DNA of 64,000 nt from Cladobotryum mycophilum (GCA_036429605.1 JAVFKD010000015.1:643421-707420); one strand, 5' to 3'. Positions 33,262 to 45,924 are shown, counted from the stretch's first letter. Program-made: numbers and translations. The notes: generated from the sequence alone by a model not told the origin.

Positions 33262-33288
33262 AGCAGCAGCAGCAGCAGCAGCAGCAGT
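33262..33288 (+). repeat. (CAG)n trinucleotide repeat
   Basis: Eight to nine CAG/AGC units. In one plus-strand frame it would encode a glutamine run inside a 117-codon open frame from ATG 33228, but that frame has no other coding features. Confidence 0.75.
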
Positions 33289-36200
33289 ATGCAGAAATCC
33301 TTATTTGGGTATTTTTGTTTTGCACAAACCCAATGCCATCTCTGCAAGGCGAAAAAAGTGATACATCTGCTAGGAAGGGAGAAACTCGTCTCAGATGGCG
33401 CCTCGGGCGGCTTCCAAGCATTCCATCACTTTTGACAGTGATGCCCTCAGCGGCCAATTATCAAGAAATCATCTTGAGTCTGGATGCAGGGTCCCTGGCC
33501 GGCCTGGCCGGGTACTGCTTGGCTCGGCTTCACAAAGGTTTCAACGGCAGAGGGGGTTCTGGAGAGACGATCCGTATGTAGCAAGATCTGCCACACCAAG
33601 TCCAAGTTGGAGGAAGGCCAGTTTAGAGCCCTAAGCAGGGCAGGACTCTCACCTCGCACAGCTTTTCAGATACCCATGCCGGGGGAGGGATATGTCCTTT
33701 GCTCCCGCCAGTCATACGGCCGACTACCGATAGTGGCGCTCGTCAACCGTCATTTTGGCATGATGAGATTTTTTCCTTCTTTTCTCTGGCGTTTTGACCA
33801 TAGAGCTGCGACCTTGGCGCTTCAACAACTTCGTCACTCCACACCACCTTGATACAATAACAAGACTACAGTGCGCGCGGCATAGGCTTACTGGGAACCG
33901 CCACGTCCTAAAGTGCTAGCCAGGTCACTAGAGGACTAGAGAACCAGGTTGAACGAATGGGTTGCCGCTCGAGTTGCGCCATGGTGCGACCTGTAGGGTA
34001 ATCTGGCAACTTCTAGAGCCTTCGGGAGTCTTGCCCCTACCCAGTCGCTGTGCATTGCCTCCCGTCCTCTCCGTCCAAAGTCCCCGATCAAGACCGCGGG
34101 CGGAGAAGATTGCCGCATCGGCTTTTGATAATCAATCCCTATAGGGCAAAAGTATTCGGCGCACAGCAATCGACGCGATACCTAGACTGTGGTACTTTTT
34201 TTATCTGTAGGATTTCTTCGTAGACGAGGGACGGTAATAGCTTGCAGTTTGGGACATTGACATCCGAACAACCTTGCCCATGATCGTGCAGGGCGGGTCA
34301 ACCAATACAGCTAAATGGCCTGGGAAGATGGTCCCTGCCAGGGGCTTTTTCCGAGTTTCAACTAGGTCAAGCGCAGCGCCGGCCAGGGCGAGCGGGACTG
34401 CACAAGCCAGGTAGTAGCATGCGCAGGTACGGAGGCAGGTGACAAGGTGAGGAGGGACGGAATGCGATTTTCCCTCTCCCCTAGCGACAAAGTGGATATT
34501 GAATGCGCAATTTCAGCGTGTCGATAGAACCGAAATACCTGCACACACTTGAATTATTACCAAACACTCTGTCAAGTTACGTACTCTTGCACGTACCCGG
34601 TATTGTAACGCACGTTCGTACGGGAGGGATATCAAGTGTGGGGGAGAGAGAATCCAAGACACAAAAAGTCCCAGGATTGCGTCGCAGAAACCACTTTGTA
34701 CCCTTTCTCCGGCAAGTAAGCAAGGAGCCGTGAAGCCAGATACCCAAATCGGAGCCGATTGGGGAAGTCTCAGTTGCACAGAACGGGACCTGAATGGAAC
34801 TGGATTTTGTGATGTGCATGCCCATCCTTTTTGGAGAAAGAAAAAGCCCACAATCGGAAGATGCAGCGCTCTCGCCGGTGGGTTGGCAAAGTAGGGTAGT
34901 GTTGTCTTCGCCTCAAAACCTTATCATGGATTGATTGTTGCAGCGCAATATACTGTACGAGAAACCCTACTGAAGAGCAAGATTAGCACGCAAATTGGTG
35001 TACCATGTGTGAATGGACTCTGTCGCTCGCGGGTGTTCGCACTGCGATGTCAGCAGAGACAAGCACGGACTAGGGGGACTAGAGACGAGCCACGCCCATG
35101 GCAAAAACTGTGCAGCGTCAAGTGATCACCCTCCCGCTGTTGGAATGGAATTGACTTGGATGGGCAGAACACAGACCAAAAAAACCATGTTGACGGCGGC
35201 ATGTTGGGGGTGGGGAGAGAGAGGGACAAGAGGGACGAGGGAGAAGAGGGAGAAGGGAGGGATTCCGTGGGATGGGAGTGAGACCCTTGTGGCAGAAGCT
35301 ACAGGGCCCTCCTTGCACAGTAGACAGTGCACTCCGTTCCTGCCGCGGCACAGTGTCAAACGATTGGCTGGATGATACTGTGGTGGCCGGTGACTCGCTG
35401 TCCAGGCATCCAGCCACGCAATTTGCTGGTACCAATCCAACCAGCTCGGTGGGGACTTTTGGTGGGAAGTGGCCACCCAAGCGTGCATGCTGGCGCTCAC
35501 GAGCACTCACACGCACCTCAACACGCACTCACAACCATGTGCGCAGAATGCATGCTTTTACTGTACCAATACAGTGAGTCACACGGTGCAAAAGACTCCA
35601 GTAGCTGTAGGGGATCAGTGCACGGTGCATGATACAAACTGGACACGGTGGTGCATAGCGGGAGAGAAAAAACAAACTGGCGCATCATGCTAGGGAACCC
35701 TAGACCTGCTGGAGATTAGCGCTTGCTGCAAGCCAGCCCAATCGCTAGCTGTGTGGCGAAGACGGCGGATCCTGGCCACTCGGTCTCCCATTTCGCCTCT
35801 GATTCGACGGTTACGGCGCTCAGAATGGATGGATTGACTGGGTCTACTCCCCTCCCCCGAGCCAATGCCTCCAATGTACCCCCCGAGGCACCCACAGGGA
35901 CCCAAGAGACCCAAGAAGACCCAGAACAGGCCCAGAGTCTCAACCAACAAAAGGCTGCCTGTCCGCCCGCCAGCCCCCAAGTCTGCCCTGCTCCCACCCT
36001 TCTTCCACCCACCTGTTTTTATTTTATTTTTTTGCTTGTTACTATTCTCTCTGTACCACCGCCCAAACCAGAACTCCTACCGCTTACCACTACCGCTACC
36101 ACACAAAGCTTCATATTCTTGAGTTTCTTCTCTCTTCTCTTGATACGATTCAATTGCTGCCATCTCACCACCACCACCACTCGAATTCAACCACCAAAAT

Positions 36201-36442
36201 TTTGCTCTTGACAAACGCATTCGCATTTAATGCATAGTCGCTTGTCTTGAATTTTTTTTAACTGCCTAATTTAATTACCGCACTTCCCGACAAGAGAGAC
36301 GCCTGCACCTCCTGTCGGTACCCAAAACAAACCAACATCCAGGCGCCCACCGAACGCAAACAAAACAACACAAACCACACCACACAACAAACACAGCCCT
36401 CTTTTTGCTGGACAAACAAAACCCAAATAACCAACCATCATC

Positions 36443-37066
36443 ATGTCATACTACAACTATACTCACCCTGCCGCGCACAACGCGACCGTTTCTCACAACC
36501 ATGGCAACGGTCGCAATCGCAGAACTCCACGCCTCACTGTCTCTCAGAACTCCCAGAGACAGTTCCGTGGTGTGCGCAGCATGAAGGAACTCACCGAGGC
36601 TGCCTCCCTTTCCGCTTTCCGCAACAGGTTCGAAGCTGGCCGGTCCTTTGATCTGGAGGACGACCTTGAGTTCTGCCCTGGATTGTTGACAGAGAGCGAC
36701 GTGAGTAGTCCTTCGAGTCCAGTAGACTCATACTTCCTTCGATTCCCATCTGACTCGCCACCCCCACAGTTGGTGTCCATCTCCAGTTCCGAACGCTCTT
36801 CGCTCGCTAGCAACTCTCCTCAATCTTCTCCTACGCAGCAGCCTCAGACTGTCGCTCCCGCCTTTTCTCTCAACTCTTCCTCTCCTCCCTTTATTCCCCC
36901 TGCCTTCACGAGCCCTCAGTCAAGCTTCAAGCTCCACCAGCCTTCAGCTACTCGCGGCCGCAATGCCATTCCCATCGTCAACCCTGCTACTGGCATTAGC
37001 ATGCCCAGCCCGCCTCTGTCACTGTCACCCGCCCGGATGCAGCAGTCCATTGGCCGCCGATGGTAA
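36443..37066 (+). CDS. Conserved-looking disordered protein of unknown function
   Basis: 207 aa, single exon, ATG at 36443. Residues 1-28 are Asn/His-rich. A compact region at about 29-86 looks like the conserved core (SQRQFRGVRSMKEL, FRNRFEAGRSFDLEDDLEF). The rest is Ser/Pro/Gln-rich and probably disordered, ending in a short basic tail (IGRRW). The combination of a short charged core with disordered flanks recalls fungal regulatory proteins, but I cannot name a family. There are no membrane segments or signal peptide. The long leader (about 36000-36442), with CT-rich and CAAA-rich text and no other gene, suggests an abundantly transcribed gene with a long 5' UTR; that is inference. Confidence 0.75.
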   Translation: MSYYNYTHPAAHNATVSHNHGNGRNRRTPRLTVSQNSQRQFRGVRSMKELTEAASLSAFRNRFEAGRSFDLEDDLEFCPGLLTESDVSSPSSPVDSYFLRFPSDSPPPQLVSISSSERSSLASNSPQSSPTQQPQTVAPAFSLNSSSPPFIPPAFTSPQSSFKLHQPSATRGRNAIPIVNPATGISMPSPPLSLSPARMQQSIGRRW

Positions 37067-39040
37067 ACCGCTTGCCGGTCGTCCCCGCTTCGTAGATGCT
37101 GCGAGGCCGACCCCATGCGCTGCTGTCGCGCGCGCGCTCTGAATGGTTTAAGCGAGATTGCGCTTCATTCTGCACATTCGACTGCTTGGCGGGCACAGGA
37201 CGCAAATTGTGTCAAATTCCAAAAGTGACATCGTTTACCCTCTCTGGCGGGCTGGGTTCCTCGAGGCTGTTCATTCTCTGTGGTTTCCGGATGCTTGATG
37301 CATTCGTCACACCCCCACCACACTGCTGGCTCAGACGAGCTTTCTTTCTTCACCCTCCTCATACCACCACCATCACACCTCTTACTACGACTACCATCTG
37401 TATAGCATCCTTAATTGCCATACACCGGCTTGTTTCATCGACAATATTTAACGAGGATAATACCGGCGCTTGTTGAGAAAGATCGATACCACTTTTTGTT
37501 TTGTCATGTTTTTGATTTGCGATACACAAATACATCACCAATGATGCTGCCTCGCCACAGTCGAGGCTACGGGGGTACGAATGGCGTTTGTTTCTCTTGC
37601 TTCTCACGGCTATATCTGCATTACGGCATACTTGCGTTGCATTCAGCGCGCGACAGCGGAGTTTTGGGATATTTTCTTTTCACAATTTTCGGCGTCTCTC
37701 ACATTTTATGGAAGCGCGTTGGACTCTTCCTACACTTCTAAAACATAAAATGCCTTTTTCCCTTTTCTGCGGTCATGGGTTACGAAGTCGTCAAGACCAC
37801 CAAAAAAAGAACATATAGAAGCGAGTATTTTACGAAGATGTTGGGGGTATGGCTGTGTTTGTTCAAGTCACATGCGGGAAATACCTTGGGCTGGCTGGGG
37901 CGGTTCTGGGAAAGATGAGCGGTTTCTTGTTTGCGCATCATGCTGGAAACGGGTTATTATTTGGGAATAATGGGGAGTTGGTCGAATTCATTTTGCTGAG
38001 GAGTTGTGGCGGGTGCCGCATTGTGCCAAGGGCCTTTTGGAAAGCGGCTTTGTTGAACCATTTTTCTAACTCTTCTCTTTTTATTTTTTTCTTCTCTTGT
38101 TTGTTTATTTTCTTTGTTACGCCTGCGATGAGAGGGCTGGCACGCGGGTTGTGTTCCTATATGGGTTATTCTCCCTCCTCGCTGTGTTCTATATGCGCAT
38201 GCGAGCCTGTGTTACTGGATATTCTCGAAGGGGAAAGAAATTTTGTTAAAGCAACTGGGGTGGGCTGGGTTGAAGACACGGCATGATCTGGTTTGCGGGT
38301 CGGGTTTATTGGGATTCTTTGGGCTTTCTGGATGGCCCTGGTGTTGCAATTTAGGGAACTTGTGGATGCGGATCATGTTTTCCGGGATATGGCGCATTGT
38401 GTGGAGTTGAAGATACCGCGGCGGAAATGCCGACAGTACGAGAATATACGAGCTGTTCATACAATTATATATATGTCTGTTCTACTATACTGCTGCCTCT
38501 TTGTGATTTGGACTTGTAGATGCGGATCAAGGTGGGTTGGTGGTGTATTGATGTGTTCGATATCCGCTTGAGGTGTAAGCTGAGGCTCGGTATGAGAACT
38601 GAACATTTGCTCATGGTGGTGAATTCGATTATGTTCATGTTTCTGTTTGCCATTGATTAATCAATGAATAAGCCCTTGGTTTTACTGAGCGTTCATGTTC
38701 ACAAACCAAGCAAGCGTCACTGGCATCCAAAACTCGCCAACCCAACATTCCGCCATACTGACGTCACCAGCTCGGCCATGACACCAAGATGTCCGGATTC
38801 AGAAACATCAAAGCTGTGTGACGTTTATACTTGCAAATCAAATGTGGATAGGATGATGTGTTTTAAGCTTTTCCTCCCCCCCCTTCTATTTCTCCCTCCC
38901 ATCATCATCACCAATTCACTTGATTGATATATTAACTTGTCGATTCCTTCAAGACAACTCTTCGTTCTATAACCTTTCATCCAACCTATTCTTTCAACAC
39001 TGCTCTGTTTCAGCAAAGGGGATATATATATTACACAAAC
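37067..39040. other. Intergenic region, no supported gene
   Basis: About 2 kb. T-rich and Phe/Leu/Cys-heavy translations such as the 145-codon frame at 37849 lack domains and look like translated UTR. A C9 run lies near 38876-38884. The end, with a TATATATA patch at about 39023-39032, is close to the small mitochondrial gene and may be its TATA-like promoter element. Confidence 0.4.
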
Positions 39041-39473
39041 ATGATGTCTTCGCGATCAAGCATTGTTCATGCCATTCGTATGGCGAGGACTAGACAGGCC
39101 ATTACAGGTCGAGGCTTTGCCTTTTCCACCACCTCCCGTCTCGGCCTCAAAGAATCATCAAACCGTATGTTCTTCTTCTTTCCTCCCTTCCACATCCCAC
39201 TTCAACTCATCCCAATTAACTAACCCAACCCCCTTTTTTGCCATTTCAGAAACAGACGTCGACTACGACAAGCACAAGAAGGACTCCCTCGACAAGCAGC
39301 GCAAGGGCAGCGGCCACTGGAAGCCCGAGCTAGCGTCCGACAGCGAGGAGGCCGTCAGGGCGGACAGGGAGGGCAGGGGGCCGGCCGTTGATCCCAAGGT
39401 TCTGCAGGAGAGGACGAAGAGGGCGGCGGAAGAGACGAGTAAGGCGGGGACGAGCATGAGGGATGGGTTTTAA
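39041..39473 (+). CDS. Small mitochondrial protein of unknown function
   Basis: 115 aa in two exons, 39041-39164 and 39250-39473, over an 85-nt intron (GTATGT donor, TTTCAG acceptor). The N-terminus is rich in Arg, Ser and Thr without acids for 36 residues (SSRSSIVHAIRMARTRQA), a good mitochondrial presequence, ending near the FSTTSR cleavage-like motif. The mature part is strongly charged (DYDKHKKDSLDKQRKGSGHW, SDSEEAVRADREG) and helical. This layout is shared by a small family of fungal mitochondrial proteins without known role; a matrix location is inferred. Two ATGs stand in tandem at 39041; either may be used. Confidence 0.8.
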
Positions 39474-40348
39474 AGGGGAGGGGGGATGAAATTATGAATG
39501 AAGGTTATGTTAAAACCATGGTGGAAGAAGGGGGGGGATGTTGCCTGGGTAATGTGAACATGATCCAGTCAACATGACCCGATTGATGAGGAAGTTTGCC
39601 CGCCAAAGCAAAAAGACGGGAATCAGACCGATAGTTTAGTTGCAGCATACCATCCCGGACTCGAAATTTGTTCCAAGAATAAAGACTTGATTGACTTGAT
39701 GCTTGGTTGCTGCGCCTACCCGACTCTTTGTGTGTTGCCCAATGCATATTTATTAGCTTGTAGAAATGGGCCCTACATCATGAAGACTACAACTTGCTAA
39801 CAAACAATAATATTCATAAATGGAGGCTATGGTATATTCCAGCTACATCTTCCCTCGTCAATTGCATTGACTTGTGTCCTATCCTTTCCCCCTCAAGTGT
39901 TTGTATGAGTCGGGGCGTCTTCACTTGATGATTCGCAATTTCAACAGCCCTCTTATCCCCTTTAACCGCTTCTTTTCATGAAAGAGCCCAAGCCTAATAA
40001 CCACTGAAGTTAAACATACTCAAAATCTAGAGATAATATCCATCTCTGCCATCATAAAATAAAAACTAGATAAATATCTAATACTATATTTTCTATAGGG
40101 TAGTCCACCCCACCATAGCCCGCATCTCCGAACCATCCCACCCGGTTATCGATACCACCTCCGAAAAGCTTCATTTTGCGCAAAACGTCCCATACCCAGC
40201 CAGAGCAGGTAGTCACACCCAATTCTCCCCCAGAGGCTCTCTCATAACTCCCAAGGTTGGGCCCAGCCCTTCCTCTTCCTCCTCATCTCTCTCTCTCTCT
40301 CAATCATACAATTCCTCTCACCTCCGCCCCCCCCAAAAAAAATATACA
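39474..40348. other. Spacer between two mitochondrial-protein genes
   Basis: About 875 bp. It has a G-rich patch (39529-39537), AT-rich text (40020-40100) and, just before the next ATG, a pyrimidine-rich leader with a (CT)n run near 40288-40301 and a C8A8 block. These pyrimidine tracts are typical of strong fungal promoters. No gene is seen. Confidence 0.4.
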
Positions 40349-41257
40349 ATGTCATCCAACCCCTCCTTCCAATCCGCCCTCCTCGCCGGCGCCCTCGCCG
40401 GCACCACCGTCGACCTCTCCCTCTTCCCCCTCGACACCCTCAAGACCCGCCTCCAATCCTCGGCGGGCTTCTTCCCCTCGGGCGGCTTCTCCGGTATATA
40501 CCGCGGCATCGGCTCCGCCATCGTCGGTTCCGCCCCCGGCGCCGCATTCTTCTTCTGCACCTACGAGACCGCAAAGAACCACCTCGGCAAGCGCATACGC
40601 CAATCCGCTGGCGCCGGCGCCGACGCAGGAAACAAGAATGAGGTGTGGGTACCGGCCGACGTTCTCACGCACATGCTCGCCTCCAGTCTAGGCGAAGTAG
40701 CCGCTTGCGCCATCCGCGTCCCAACCGAAGTCATCAAGCAACGCGCTCAAGCAGGCCACCACGGCGGCTCCTCCGCCAACGCCCTCCGCGCAGTCCTCTC
40801 TCAATACCCGAAGCACGGCCTACCCGCCGTATGGCGAGAACTTTACCGCGGCTGGAGCATCACCGTCTTTCGCGAGATTCCCTTTACGGTTATACAGTTC
40901 CCCCTCTGGGAAGGCCTCAAGGCATGGGGTCGCAGACGGAGAAACGGCCTCGAGGTTTCCGCTGGAGAGAGTGCCTTGTACGGAAGTCTGGCGGGAGGTA
41001 TAGCTGCTGCGATTACAACGCCACTGGATGTTCTCAAGACTCGAGTCATGCTGTCCAAAGACCGAGTCTCAGTGGCAAACATGTTTCGACAGATGGTGAG
41101 GGACGAAGGGATACGGCCTTTCTTCGCAGGTATTGCGCCGAGAGTCATGTGGATATCCATCGGCGGAGCCATTTTCCTGGGGAGCTATCAATGGGCCATT
41201 AATACGATGGGTGGCATTGGCTCACACCAGAAAAACGATAATGAGATCAAAGTATGA
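40349..41257 (+). CDS. pet8: Mitochondrial S-adenosylmethionine carrier (PET8/SAMC)
   Basis: 302 aa, single exon, ATG at 40349. It imports S-adenosylmethionine into the matrix in exchange for S-adenosylhomocysteine, across the inner membrane. The three carrier signatures are in order: FPLDTLKTRLQ near 27-37, RVPTEVIKQRAQ near 123-134 and TPLDVLKTRV near 224-233. The stretch between the first two repeats (SAGFFPSGGFSGIYRGIGS, then SAPGAAFFFCTYE) is close to the yeast Pet8 pattern and separates it from other carriers. Codon use is strongly C-ending at the 5' half, suggesting high expression. Length is usual for the family. The frame is intact, in contrast to several neighbours. Confidence 0.95.
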   Translation: MSSNPSFQSALLAGALAGTTVDLSLFPLDTLKTRLQSSAGFFPSGGFSGIYRGIGSAIVGSAPGAAFFFCTYETAKNHLGKRIRQSAGAGADAGNKNEVWVPADVLTHMLASSLGEVAACAIRVPTEVIKQRAQAGHHGGSSANALRAVLSQYPKHGLPAVWRELYRGWSITVFREIPFTVIQFPLWEGLKAWGRRRRNGLEVSAGESALYGSLAGGIAAAITTPLDVLKTRVMLSKDRVSVANMFRQMVRDEGIRPFFAGIAPRVMWISIGGAIFLGSYQWAINTMGGIGSHQKNDNEIKV

Positions 41258-41507
41258 GACGCATGACGAGTGTACGATATGGTCAAGACGAGTGAGGTTT
41301 GAGATGTGGTATTATTGACTTTTGCGTAATGTTTATAACCACTGCGCTTCTCCTATTCTCCAACTTGAGGATATGTATATTAACAATTGAAACAAAGCAC
41401 AGAGAAACCGCTGTAGAATAGAGTCATGTCGGGATGTATATACAAGGCCGTTCTAAAATACTGTCATTATAAAATCACGCTGTTGTTGGGCGCCCTGTGT
41501 GCCGTCG
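41258..41507. other. Convergent 3' region
   Basis: About 250 bp between the PET8 stop and the end of the WD40 gene. AT-rich, no coding signal. Confidence 0.4.
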
Positions 41508-44500
41508 TTATGATGCCTGTGCAGCATTGCCGGGTTCCGAAACATTTGCCTCGACTTGTGTCGATGCTCTACCGTTAGTAGCTGCTGTTTGCTCATCCAG
41601 GGGTTTAAGCTCCTTGCGGCCATTGGACTTGTAGTGTAACACAATATCACTGCCACCTTTCCAAACATGAGTTCGGAGCGTAGCCAAAGTCATGGTCGGA
41701 TTCAGAAGCTGCGGAGTCGCTGTTAGAGCCGGATGGAGAAGTAGAATAGAGGTGACAAAATGCTTACCTTGTCGTTGCAATAAAGTTCAAGATATTCTTC
41801 TGGTTTTAGTGCATCGGGATCCTCCTCTTGTGATTCCGGTTCGATCCTCTCAGCAACGTAGGCCAAAATCTTCTTCACTCGCAACATTCTGTTGGCGTTG
41901 AGCCTGCTGTTTCCATCTGACGCAATCGGTGGCAGATCCTCCATCGGATGCAGTACAAATGAAATCTTGACCGGATCCTTGAGCGGGATCTGATTTTGCA
42001 ACAAAACGTCACCAAGCCACATGGGAGCCTTTTGCTCAATAATGTCGACATCTCGGCCGACATTTTCAACCGTACCATGATACAAATTGGCACTTCCACC
42101 CGATGTCTCCTCCTGAATGATTACCTTGGTCCCAGGGGGAAGTTTCAAAACGGGTGTGTCTGAAGGTAGGCTCGGCTCTATCCGAGTCTCAACTAGCTTA
42201 TCCGGAGATTCGATGATTTGCTTTTCATATTCATTTCTGATTTTTTGGATGACGCCAAGGAAGTTGTCCTCAACCTCCTTCTCGTGGTTTGATGATGATT
42301 CGGATTCTTCAGCCTTCTCATCAACTATGACCGGCTTGTCCTGTGTTGCCTGAGAAGATGATCGCCCTAGTTTCTTAGAACCAAAAGACATTCGGAACTT
42401 CTTGCCAAATGGTGTGCTTGGCGACTTTGCACTCTCTGCAGCCTTCTCCTTTTCCTTGTCCTTCCCCTTTTCATTGCCATCGGTGGAAACTTTAGGCTCA
42501 GACTCTGTACCCGCAGCCTTTGCTTGACCTTCTGCCGGCCCTATGGCGGCCGTGAAGTAATCCTCTTTCTCACCTGATACTCGCGAAGACTCCTTTTCTA
42601 GGGGACTCCAGACGGCCTGTTCGGGTACACCTTGAAGCGTTGTGACGACGCCTGGTGTAGCTAGTCCTATGGCTAAACCAGGCGTTGTTATACGCAAATG
42701 GGAACCATTAGCACGAGGCGTTAACTGATCAGAAGCCTGAAAGCTTGAAAAGTTTGGTTGAGGCAGTGTGATGAAGGTTGGGGCATCGACTCTCCCAGGG
42801 CTTTGTTTTTTCTCTACCACTTCATTCAACTTCTGTCGATATAGCTCATCGCGTCTAATCTCCTCATCAATCAAGTTGGCAAAAAGATATCGCAGAATCC
42901 ACTTGCCAAGACTAACTGTAGGAACTATTAGTTCATATTTGAATCATGGTTTTAGTCTTGTTGACGTACCTCTCTGATCATCTCTAAATTCAACTGGCTC
43001 CTCCAACTCGAGCTCATCAGCGTATACCTCTGCATCAAAGCAGTTGAAAGGTTCCAACAGGACAGTAAGGTTGCCGGAGCTTACATCAACCGTGCACCAA
43101 GGGGCCACCGCCTCTCGCGTATTGACTTCCCTTTCCACATCTTCGAGATGCTGCTTGCCAAAGCTTTGAATTGGTTTACACTATCATAGTTAGCGTTGAT
43201 CTTGTGAAATATAACGGATCACGTACCTGTATTAGATCCCACATGACAACATCGCCGGCCGTATCCAACGTCAGAACTCTTCTCCTATCATTGAGCAGCT
43301 TGTGTTTCAAGAGGCCAAACTGACCCTCTATTGTCTCCTCGGGCAATTGATGGATTGGCTTGACGTCAGGATTGGGTTCTAGAAAAGCCGTTGATAACTT
43401 TCTCATCATTGGCTCAATGAGTGGTTCAGATTCTGGGTCATGTATCGGGTGGGATGGAAACGTGGCCGTGTTTGATATCCTCAAGATGGACTGAGTAGGA
43501 ATCTCCTTCTTCGCGGTTTCGCCAGGTTGAGGGGCAGACGATTGCTGTGTTCTATTAGAAGTAGCCGAAAAGGACCGTTGGTGGCGGAACATGTCAGGGA
43601 GATGGACATCTGCGTTAGTATCAACATCTTCCCAGCGGTTGATGGATGATCTATTGGTAGCTGTCCATATGTGACCGCCTGCAGCCACAACCTTGCAAAC
43701 ACCAGTATGCTCATGTGCAATGGCGAGACTGTGGCCGTTGTCTATATCGTCGAAACTGCCTCGTACATCAGTCTTGGCAACAAGGCCGGATCGATCACTG
43801 CTATAAAATATTCCGAGTCGAGGGTCGTCGGAAAATAATGACCAAACACTCTCATCATGCATAGTAAAAGTATACATGCAGCGCCCACCCTTGACGCTCC
43901 ACAGCTTGATGGTCTTGTCGGCACCCGAACTCAAAATTGTCTCGCCAGCATCGTCGATGAGGATGGAGCGAATGTTGTCTAGGTGCCCGACAAGCTTGGA
44001 AACTTTGGAGCCAGTACGCGGATCGTATAGTCGTACAGTTTTTTCCGGCCCCCCACTGGCAATGATGTTGCGGCCAACAGCTAGGGCATATACAGAGCCT
44101 TTCTCAACCACCACCTCTCCTCTGACGTCTATTTCTAGCGTCTTGCCACCACCATTTAGATCCCATAAACAGATTTTGCGGTCCAGACCGGCAGAGGCGA
44201 CCCAGCTAGCATTCATGTCAGCCGGAGGGGCGGCCACACATTTGATATAGTCGTTGTGCTCGCCAATCGTTTGCGCCCGTGGGTTATTCTCCTCGGAGTG
44301 TGGCCGCCATACTTTGACGGTAAGATCTGAAGATGCTGATATCAATGCGGTGTTGTTTTGTGCAAGGGTTATGTCGTTGATCCAGTGCATATGGGCCTGC
44401 GTTTGAGCTCGAAACGTTGTCGTTGACTTGGACTTGGCTTGTGTGGTGGGGGTATTGTCGACAAGGTCGGCTCGATGACGAAGGTCGATATTCAAATCCC

Positions 44501-44940
44501 ATGCGCAAATAACACCTTCTCGACCGCCAGAATAACTGCAAAGTTGTGACCATTAGCAATGTCGAAGCAGAACCTCAGCTTGGAGGCAGAATCTATAGCT
44601 CACAGGATGCTGTTGTTGGTATCAACGACTAGACCGTTGACACCGAGGCGATGGCCGCCCTTGGAGGATTTGTCATTTTCGAGAACTGCAGAGACGTTGT
44701 CAGTTTTGCATTGCAATCGGAAAACAGTAATGTCTTGTCTCGTCTTGTCTCGTCTTGTCTTGGGGAATGTAGCATAAGACCAGCTATCAGGTGGTGGTCT
44801 AAAGCAGCTGCAGCTCGCGCGGATCAGGGCGGCTGTCGCGTGCGGGGTGGCTTTGGAGACGGTTGCGACAAGGTCTAGTAGTGCTGGGAACTGGGAAGGG
44901 GCTTACCATAGCTAATGCTCTGACGTGCCTTCTTAGCCAT
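41508..44940 (-). CDS. bun107: WD40-DUF3337 protein, WDR48/Bun107-like deubiquitinase cofactor
   Basis: 994 aa in six exons: 44940-44907, 44685-44604, 44535-43227, 43180-42970, 42915-41768, 41708-41508; phases agree throughout and no correction is needed. One intron is only 46 nt. The N-terminal half is a WD40 propeller (SSDLTVKVWRPHSE, AGLDRKICLWDLNGG, SGGPEKTVRLYDPRTG, SSGADKTIKLWSVKGG). The middle (PWCTVDVSSGNLTVLLEPFN) and the C-terminal part match the DUF3337 region of WDR48. WDR48/UAF1 and S. pombe Bun107 bind and activate USP1/12/46-type deubiquitinases. A Lys/Glu-rich disordered insert lies between. The C-terminus ends in a ubiquitin-like fold (MTLATLRTHVWKGGSDIVL). Partner enzyme and targets are inferred from the family. 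Confidence 0.92.
44731..44760 (+). repeat. Decamer repeat in intron 1 of the WD40 gene
   Basis: Nearly three tandem copies of a TCTTGTCTCG-type ten-base unit in the first intron of the WDR48-like gene. Confidence 0.7.
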
Positions 44941-45924
44941 GACTTAGCAATATAGCAAAAGCTCGTTGACGAAGAAGCGCACAATGTTTGAAGGACAGAC
45001 GACAGCCAAAAAAAAAAAACGATCTGACGGAAGGAGTAAGAATGGATTGGCGATTTGACAGGCGTTACAGAATGCTACGTTGGGGTAGCGGGTGGAGGGA
45101 GGTGCGGATTGGTTACTAAAATCTGGAGGAGGCACGCCCAGGTACCACAAGCTTCCCCTGTAACCTTTAGCACTCTGCAGGGCTCCACCCTCTGTGTTGA
45201 TGGTGGCGTAGCGCATGAAGCAGCCTGAACCCCACTGCTCTGGGGGCTGGGGAAGTACTGGAGCCCTGGAATCCATCCATGGATCCGTCAAGTCTGGAGA
45301 AACCCACCCTTCCATTCATGATTCCATCACTATCAGCATTGTTTACTGACGGTTCTTTCCACCATTGGATTGATTACGCATAGAAATAATCAACTAGACA
45401 AAGACGAGATATCGACACCGACGTTAACAGGAACAGAGGTCTAATAACAGTGTTTTTGATAAATAAGATGTATATTTGAGGAGAAGATTCCATCATCACT
45501 CGATAGGTGACGCATGTTCAAGTTTGGGTTTGGAATCATTAAAACCATCACCAGTGCTGTATCTTCAATCACAGGCTATCAAACAGTATCTGCAAGTCAT
45601 TCTTTCGATTCATAAACATGTCCAACTGCCATATCAATGCAGGCAGAACAATCGATATTGCCGCCTCATGCTGAACTGCACTGTACAAAGTTGCTCCCGC
45701 CATTTCCCTCGGATGCTTTCGTGTCAAGTTTCCATCACATGGTATCAATGCCCATTATTTCCAAAAAAATTCCATAAATGTTGAATACTATTAATCATCT
45801 CTTCCCTTCATGCTCTTGTCAGTATAAAACTCTCTTGCCAACAGCTCACATCGCTTATGCTGGCCTGGCCCTGGTCCAACTTGAAACCGAAGCCTCGGCA
45901 ACCTGTCTGTCACTGAACTGACCT
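44941..45924. other. 5' region of the WD40 gene
   Basis: About 980 bp upstream of the minus-strand WD40 start and downstream of a small Cys-rich gene. It contains an A12 run at about 45009-45020. No supported gene. Confidence 0.4.

Larger units (their letters stand above)
29330..36442. other. 7.1-kb gene-poor region
   Basis: This is the longest stretch without a supported gene. It holds purine or pyrimidine blocks (30260-30320), a (CATAG)n run (about 30333-30357), a (GA)n run (30487-30503), a (CA)n patch (30912-30930), a (CAG)n run (33262-33288) and CT-rich text (31650-31740). Open frames of 60-229 codons are low complexity, mutually overlapping or lack ATG starts. The last 600 bp, rich in CT and CAAA-like text, should be promoter and leader of the gene at 36443. 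Non-coding RNAs could be here but nothing in the sequence shows one. Confidence 0.5.

Noticed and set aside
37849..38286. A 145-codon plus-strand frame with hydrophobic segments
   Set aside because: Composition follows T-rich 3' UTR; no conserved motif, and no promoter-like leader.
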